From contig NZ_JACHGN010000015.1 in assembly GCF_014202315.1 (NCBI RefSeq), forward strand, positions 248,001 through 312,000: a DNA stretch of 64,000 nt. The letters are read 5' to 3'. How positions within the stretch are numbered: the stretch's first letter is position 1; each line of letters starts with the position of its first letter. The notes under the pieces were generated by a model. That model saw nothing but the letters and a program-made list of their open reading frames with translations, had not been told where the DNA came from and ran no database searches. Source of the DNA: Thermocatellispora tengchongensis. GTDB lineage: Bacteria; Actinomycetota; Actinomycetes; Streptosporangiales; Streptosporangiaceae. Shown here piece after piece: positions 59,724 to 64,000 of this stretch. A program made the position numbers and the translations under genes.

Positions 59724-60611
59724 TCAACTGAAGTCCCACTTGTGGCCCCAGTAGCTGTCGGCGGTGATCTCCTCGGCGGTGTAGGAGGTCTCGTCGACCA
59801 GCATCCCGTCGCAGCCGACCTCCAGGTCCCACCCACCGGGAGTGCGGACGTAAAAGGAGATCATCTTGTCGTTGGTGTGCCGGCCCAGCGTCGAGGAGAT
59901 GTGGTAGCCCCCTGTCGTCACGCGGTCCAGCGCCCTGCCGACCTCGTCCAGGGTCTCGCACTCCACCATGATGTGCACCAGCGCCGGTGACTTGAGGTCG
60001 GGCGTCGGCATGATGGCCAGGCTGTGATGGCGGGGGTTGACGCCCATGAACCGCAGCCGGACGGGGCCGTACTCGGGCGGCGCCGGAAGGCGGAAGGCGC
60101 CTCGGGGGAGGAAGCCGAGCACTTCGGCGTAGAAGCGGTAGGCGCCGTCCAGGTCGGCCACGGGCACGACGACGTGGCCGAGGCCGAGTTCGCCGGTCAC
60201 GAAGCGGTTGCCGAACTTCGTCGCGATCGGGCTGTGGTCCAGCGCGGGGCCGTAGAAGATTTCCACCGGCGTACCGCCGGGGGCCTCGAAGGCGATGCCC
60301 GCCTCGACCCGGCGGGTGTCGGCGTCCTCCTGTGACAGCGGCTTGGTCGCGATGCCGGCGGCCTCGACGGCCGACTGCACGCGCCGTAGCGCCAGGTGGT
60401 CCCGCACCTCCCACCCCACGCACTCCACGCGGTCCTCATCGCCCGGCAGGATCACGATCCTGGCGTGCCGCTCGTCCATGCGCAGGTGCAGGGCCTCGGC
60501 CTCGGGGCCGGTCCCCTCGGCGAACCCGATCGTGTCGAAGGCGAACGTGCGCCACGCGTCGAGGTCGGTGGCCCGGACGCGTACGTAGCCCAGCGAACTG
60601 ATGTCGGTCAT
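59724..60611 (-). CDS. extradiol ring-cleavage dioxygenase (HsaC/BphC-like, type I VOC fold)
   Basis: 295-residue iron-dependent catechol dioxygenase. Two VOC-fold domains are visible. The active one (residues about 140-290) has the first His in LGLGHVVVPVADLDGA, the second in ALVHIMVECETLDEVG and the Glu in GGWDLEVGCDG, matching the 2-His-1-Glu iron site. HHSLAIMP carries the usual catalytic His, TLGRHTND another, and MISFYVRTP the Tyr. Overall it resembles actinobacterial HsaC (3,4-DHSA dioxygenase) and BphC. It follows the HsaA-like gene by 55 bases. No HsaD-type hydrolase lies beside it. Confidence 0.88.
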   Translation of the reverse strand: MTDISSLGYVRVRATDLDAWRTFAFDTIGFAEGTGPEAEALHLRMDERHARIVILPGDEDRVECVGWEVRDHLALRRVQSAVEAAGIATKPLSQEDADTRRVEAGIAFEAPGGTPVEIFYGPALDHSPIATKFGNRFVTGELGLGHVVVPVADLDGAYRFYAEVLGFLPRGAFRLPAPPEYGPVRLRFMGVNPRHHSLAIMPTPDLKSPALVHIMVECETLDEVGRALDRVTTGGYHISSTLGRHTNDKMISFYVRTPGGWDLEVGCDGMLVDETSYTAEEITADSYWGHKWDFS

Positions 60612-60666
60612 GGCCTTCTTCCTTGCTTGTAGGGGGTCGTCTTCGTTCGTACGGCGTCCCAGGGCG

Positions 60667-61851
60667 TCAGATGAGCAGGCGCAGCGTGCCCTGCGGCTCC
60701 ACGCCCATCTGGGTCAGCGCCGTGGAGTGGTAGATGGCGCCGGGGATGTGGATCGCGTGCTGCAGACCGACGTGCGCGTCGCGCCAGAAGCGCTGCATCC
60801 GGTTGTTGCGGCGTACGGCGTTGCCGCCCGAACGGGCGAAGATCTCGTCCACCGCCGACACCGCGCGCCAGGCGCAGCGCACCTGGTTACGCCGGACGAC
60901 GGACCGGTCCTCGAAGCTGATCGGCTTGCCCGCGTCGGCCAGGTCGTAGAGCCTGCTGATGCCGTCGAGCAACTGGACCCGGGACGCGGCGATCTCCGAC
61001 GCCGCCTCGGAGATCGCGTACATCGTGTACGGGTCGTCCTTGACCTTCGTGCCGATGGCCATCACGCGGTCGCGCTGGTAGTCCAGATGGGCGGCGAGCG
61101 CGCCCTCCGCGATGCCGATCACCGCGGCGGTGATGCCCAGGGGGAACATCGCCCAGAACGGCAGCTTGTACACCGTCTCGGTCCGGCCGGCCCGCTCGGC
61201 GGCGACCTCTCCGGCGGCGACCTCCTCGGCGTCGATCGTGCGGTAGTCGGGGATGAACGCGCCGTCGACGATGATGTCCTTGCTGCCGGTGCCGCTCAGC
61301 CCGATGACGTCCCAGGAGTCGTCCACGATCGTGTAGTCGGCGCGCGGCAGCACCACGTGCATGGACCTGACGGGCTGCGCGGGCTTGCCGTCGGCGTCGC
61401 CGACCAGCGCCCCGAGGAAGATCCAGTCGCAGTGGTCGGTGCCCGAGGAGAACTGCCAGCGCCCGTTGAGGACGTATCCCCCATCGACCGGGGTCGCCAC
61501 CCCGCCGGGCATGTACGGCGAGGCGATCCACGTGTTCGGGTCCTCGCCCCACACCTCCTGCTGGAGGCGCCGGTCGCACAACGCCATCTCCCACGGGTGG
61601 ACCCCGCCCACGCCGCACACCCAGCCCGTCGAGCCGCACGCCTGCGCCACCGCCATCACGGCCTCGGCGAAGTCGCGGGGATGCGCGGCATATCCCCCGA
61701 AGTCGCGCGGCTGAAGCAACCGCATCACCCCGGCCTCGCGGACCAGTTTGACGCTCTCGTCCGCCAGCTTGCCCAGGCGCTCGGTCTCGTCCGCGACCGC
61801 GGCCAACCGCCCGGCGATCTCCTCTACCCGGGTAACGACTTCGTGCGCCAC
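60667..61851 (-). CDS. flavin-dependent monooxygenase, HsaA-like (acyl-CoA dehydrogenase fold)
   Basis: 394-residue group D flavoprotein monooxygenase, the same length as HsaA of steroid-degrading actinobacteria. It has the acyl-CoA dehydrogenase fold (VREAGVMRLLQPRDFGGYAA; VMAVAQACGSTGWVCGVGGV; VLNGRWQFSSGTDHCDWIFL) and the C-terminal region VRCAWRAVSAVDEIFARSGG followed by NAVRRNNRMQRFWRDAHVG. Such enzymes hydroxylate a phenol next to the existing hydroxyl using FMNH2 from a separate reductase. The GTG at 61851 gives the expected length. With the dioxygenase at 59724 it forms a hydroxylate-then-cleave pair; a reductase is missing locally. Confidence 0.87.
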   Translation of the reverse strand: MAHEVVTRVEEIAGRLAAVADETERLGKLADESVKLVREAGVMRLLQPRDFGGYAAHPRDFAEAVMAVAQACGSTGWVCGVGGVHPWEMALCDRRLQQEVWGEDPNTWIASPYMPGGVATPVDGGYVLNGRWQFSSGTDHCDWIFLGALVGDADGKPAQPVRSMHVVLPRADYTIVDDSWDVIGLSGTGSKDIIVDGAFIPDYRTIDAEEVAAGEVAAERAGRTETVYKLPFWAMFPLGITAAVIGIAEGALAAHLDYQRDRVMAIGTKVKDDPYTMYAISEAASEIAASRVQLLDGISRLYDLADAGKPISFEDRSVVRRNQVRCAWRAVSAVDEIFARSGGNAVRRNNRMQRFWRDAHVGLQHAIHIPGAIYHSTALTQMGVEPQGTLRLLI

Positions 61852-62044
61852 AAGGCACCTCCGGACTGAATCGAGTGGAGCGCAGGCCGCCACCGTCCAT
61901 GGCGGCTCGCTGACGCTAAGCCGCGTCGACCAGCCGATTCCACGCACATCCCGCTGATCGGGACTCCCCGGCCGGGCCCATCCGTCGCCCCTCGGGCTCC
62001 GAGGCCGGATGACCTTCGATGTGCCCTGGAGGCGCTACTACCAC

Positions 62045-62065
62045 GTGTAAGTAGCCGCCTTACAC
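62045..62065. promoter_or_regulatory. inverted repeat GTGTAAG-N7-CTTACAC
   Basis: Perfect 7-bp arms with a 7-base spacer lie in the gene-poor stretch between the HsaA-like gene and the MFS stub. The 11-mer CACGTGTAAGT here (62043-62053) also occurs at 10979-10989, ahead of the esterase. It could be an operator for a TetR-type protein. Confidence 0.4.
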
Positions 62066-62091
62066 ACCCGCCCTCACCCTGCGCAGCCGGC

Positions 62092-62118
62092 GCACGCTGC
62101 TCGGCGGCCTGATCGTCC
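62092..62118 (+). repeat. right copy of the 27-bp direct repeat
   Basis: It matches 3713-3739 at 25 of 27 positions in the same orientation. MFS coding homology starts at this point and goes on downstream, the mirror of the left copy, where it ends. If it is a real attachment or recombination core, the segment between the copies is about 58 kb. Confidence 0.5.
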
Positions 62119-62198
62119 TGCGCATCAAGTCCGTCCGCGAACTGGGAGCCCGAATTCGTGAACAAGCCAAGCCGTCTGAGAGTCGACCATCTCAGTGA
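62092..62198 (+). pseudogene. MFS transporter stub, last codons
   Basis: The frame reads RTLLGGLIVLRIKSVRELGA, then RIREQAKPSE, to a TGA at 62196-62198. TLLGGLIVLRIKSVR is the characteristic end of sugar-type MFS transporters found next to glycoside hydrolases. Everything before it is missing. The frame overlaps the start of the rhamnosidase gene by about 40 bases, as a true MFS-rhamnosidase operon would. The piece at 3376-3739 is the complementary upstream part of such a gene. Confidence 0.7.
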
Positions 62199-64000
62199 AG
62201 TGCTGGGGACGGACGTCGCCCGTCCGTGCCTGTCCTGGTGGCTGCCGCCCAGGTCGAAGCGGCAGGTCGCCTATCGGATCCGGGCTCAGGACCGGGACTC
62301 CGGCCGGGTCGAGAGCGACCAGAGCGTGCTCGTGCCCTACGCCGGGCCGGAACCCGCCGCCGGTCAGCGGGTGACCTGGCGAGTCAAGGTATGGACGGAC
62401 CTCGGCGAGAGCGACTGGTCGGAGCCGTCGTTCTGGGAACGGACGATCGGCGCCTGGACGGCTCGCTGGATCGAACCGGCCGAGGAGAAGACACCCGAAC
62501 CCGGCAGGCGTCCCGCCTACCTGCTGCGGCACGAGTTCACCCTCGGCGGCGTCCCGGACAGGGCGCGGCTCTACGCCACGGCGCACGGCATCTACGAAGT
62601 GTTCGTCAACGGCGTCCGCGTCGGCGACCACGAACTCGCGCCGGGTTTCACCGCCTACCGCTCCCGGCTGCACGTGCAGACCTACGATGTCGGCCCGCTG
62701 CTGCGGCCGGGGCCCAACGTCATCGGCGCGGTCCTGTCGGACGGCTGGTTCCGTGGCCGGACCGGCTACGAGCGGATTCCCGACGGGTACGGCTCACGCA
62801 CCGCCTTCCTGGCCGAACTGCACGCCGGCGACACAGTGGCCGGCACCGGCCCGGACTGGAGGTCCAATGGACGGCCAGGACGTCGACTTCACCCGCGCGA
62901 TCCCGGGCTGGTCGCAGCCGGGCCTGGACGTCAGCGGCTGGGCACGGGTGGGCCTGCCGGACCTCACGGCCGAGGGCAGGCTGACCACCAGCCCCGCCCC
63001 GCCCGTCCGCCGGGTGCAGACGCTCGCGCCGGTAGCGATCACCAACCCGCGGCCCGGCGTCCAGGTGGTCGACTTCGGGCAGATCATCAATGGCCGGGTG
63101 CGCCTGACCGCGCCCGCTGGGCAGGTCACCCTGACGCACGGCGAGGCGCTGGGGCCGGACGGCGACGTCACCATGGAACACCTGGCCGCCCATGACCACG
63201 CCACCGGAACGAGGTTGGACACCGGGCAGCGGGACCGGGTCACCGGCGACGGCGGCGAGGTGTTCGAGCCACGCCACACCACCCACGGATTCCGCTACGT
63301 GCGCGTCGAGGGGCACGACGGCCCGCTGGAGATCGAGGCGGTGGTCGTCCACACCGACCTGCGCCGCACCGGCTGGTTCCGCTGCGGCGACGTGCGGATC
63401 AACCGGCTGCACGAGGCGGCGGTGTGGAGCTTCCGCGGCAACGCCTGCGACTCCCCACCGACTGCCCGCAGCGGGAGCGCGCCGGCTTCACCGGCGACTG
63501 GCAGATCTTTCTGCCCACCGCGGCCTACCTCTACGACGTCGCCGGCTTCTCGGTGAAGTGGCTGCGCGACCTGGCGGCCGATCAGTGGCCGGACGGCCGC
63601 GTGCCCAACTGGGTGCCAGACCCTCACCACGCCCGCCGTTCGGAGGAACTGTACGCCCACATGCAGGGTTCGGCCGGGTGGGGCGACGCTGCGGTGATCG
63701 TGCCCTGGGAGACCTATCTGGCCTACGGCGACACCCGGATCCTGGCCGAGCAGTACGACTCGATGAAGGCGTGGGTCGCCTACGCCGCGACGATGGCGGG
63801 CAGCGGCGAGGGCCACCGGCGCTTCCTGTGGGACAGCGGCTTCCACTGGGGCGAGTGGACCGAGCCGGACGAGGAGACGCCCTCCTACCTCACCGACCAG
63901 ACGGTGGTCGCCACCGCCTACCTCTACCTGTCGTCCCACCTGCTCGCCCGCATCGCCCGGATCCTCGGCGAAAACGCCGACGCGCAGCACTACGAGACCT
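62158..64000 (+). pseudogene. GH78 alpha-L-rhamnosidase, frameshifted and cut by the window edge
   Basis: Three frames in succession encode a family 78 alpha-L-rhamnosidase. Frame 1 runs from the GTG at 62158 and carries WTARWIEPAEE, YATAHGIYEVFVNGVRVGDH and LRPGPNVIGAVLSDGWFRGR. Near 62870 coding shifts to a frame with DFTRAIPGWSQPGLDVSGW and VVDFGQIINGRVRL, ending at RINRLHEAAVWSFRGNACD. One base is missing near 63452, after which TDCPQRERAGFTGDWQIFLP, the catalytic-domain signature, and WDSGFHWGEWTEPDEETPSY follow to 64000. The first break seems to lack about 20 bases. The catalytic acids in this area look intact, so decay is recent or the breaks are sequence errors. Confidence 0.82.

Noticed and set aside
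60667-61851. Ordinary acyl-CoA dehydrogenase for the gene at 61851
   Set aside because: It has the fold, but its length, the FSSGTDHCDW motif and the adjacent extradiol dioxygenase fit an HsaA-type monooxygenase better.
1-64000. tRNA or rRNA genes as integration targets
   Set aside because: I looked for T-loop signatures and conserved rRNA stretches near the remnants and in the spacers and saw none; a covariance search would be decisive.

Overview
The window is 64 kb of very GC-rich DNA with GTG, ATG and occasional TTG starts, Tat and lipoprotein signals, XRE/DUF5753-methyltransferase and AraC-reductase pairs, and many acyl-CoA enzymes. This points to a filamentous actinomycete; I favour Streptosporangiales (Nonomuraea, Actinomadura or Streptosporangium type), but that placement is inference. 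I support about 52 intact protein genes, several broken ones, and no rRNA, tRNA or CRISPR.

Layout. Left flank (1-11 kb): a Tat-exported amidohydrolase, remnants of a tyrosine integrase and a sugar-type MFS transporter, an AraC regulator convergent with a RibD/DHFR-like reductase, a secreted propeller plus Ig-like protein, an XRE regulator with a DUF574-type methyltransferase, MFS and LacI fragments, and an HSL-type esterase. Core (11-62 kb): a very large catabolic island. A 13-gene minus-strand run (26.4 to 11.1 kb) holds enoyl-CoA hydratases, three acyl-CoA dehydrogenases (two adjacent, like heteromeric steroid-type enzymes), an LLM flavoprotein, an acetoacetate decarboxylase-like protein, a cyclase, an amidohydrolase, an NDP-forming acyl-CoA synthetase, two lactonase-type hydrolases and a fused double CoA-transferase. 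Upstream lies one complete dipeptide-type ABC importer (26.5-30.6 kb), divergent from a GntR/FCD regulator. Further units carry MaoC/SDR beta-oxidation genes, two orphan substrate-binding lipoproteins, a second double CoA-transferase, a nitroreductase, a tandem-domain MarR regulator, a P450, SDRs, two aldehyde dehydrogenases, a flavin reductase fused to an IclR-type sensor domain, a thioesterase, a second GntR about 80% identical to the first, a nitronate monooxygenase-like protein, an AMP-ligase, and an HsaA/HsaC-like hydroxylase and extradiol dioxygenase pair. Right edge: the last codons of an MFS transporter and a frameshifted GH78 alpha-L-rhamnosidase that runs off the window.

How it fits together. 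The gene content describes import of a soluble compound, CoA activation (AMP-ligase, NDP-forming synthetase, CoA-transferases), oxidation (P450, HsaA-like, LLM, NMO), ring cleavage (extradiol dioxygenase, cyclases, lactonases) and repeated beta-oxidation. The substrate cannot be read from sequence; a polycyclic or steroid-like aromatic acid is a reasonable guess. The strongest hidden signal is regulatory: AT-rich elements built on TGATCA, five of them containing the exact octamer TGATCAAA, sit in front of most transcription units from 26 to 59 kb, including both GntR genes. A separate 22-bp palindrome pair brackets the MarR gene. The two MFS pieces at 3.4-3.7 kb and 62.1 kb overlap by a 27-bp direct repeat (25/27 identical), suggesting that the whole island splits an old MFS-rhamnosidase sugar locus.
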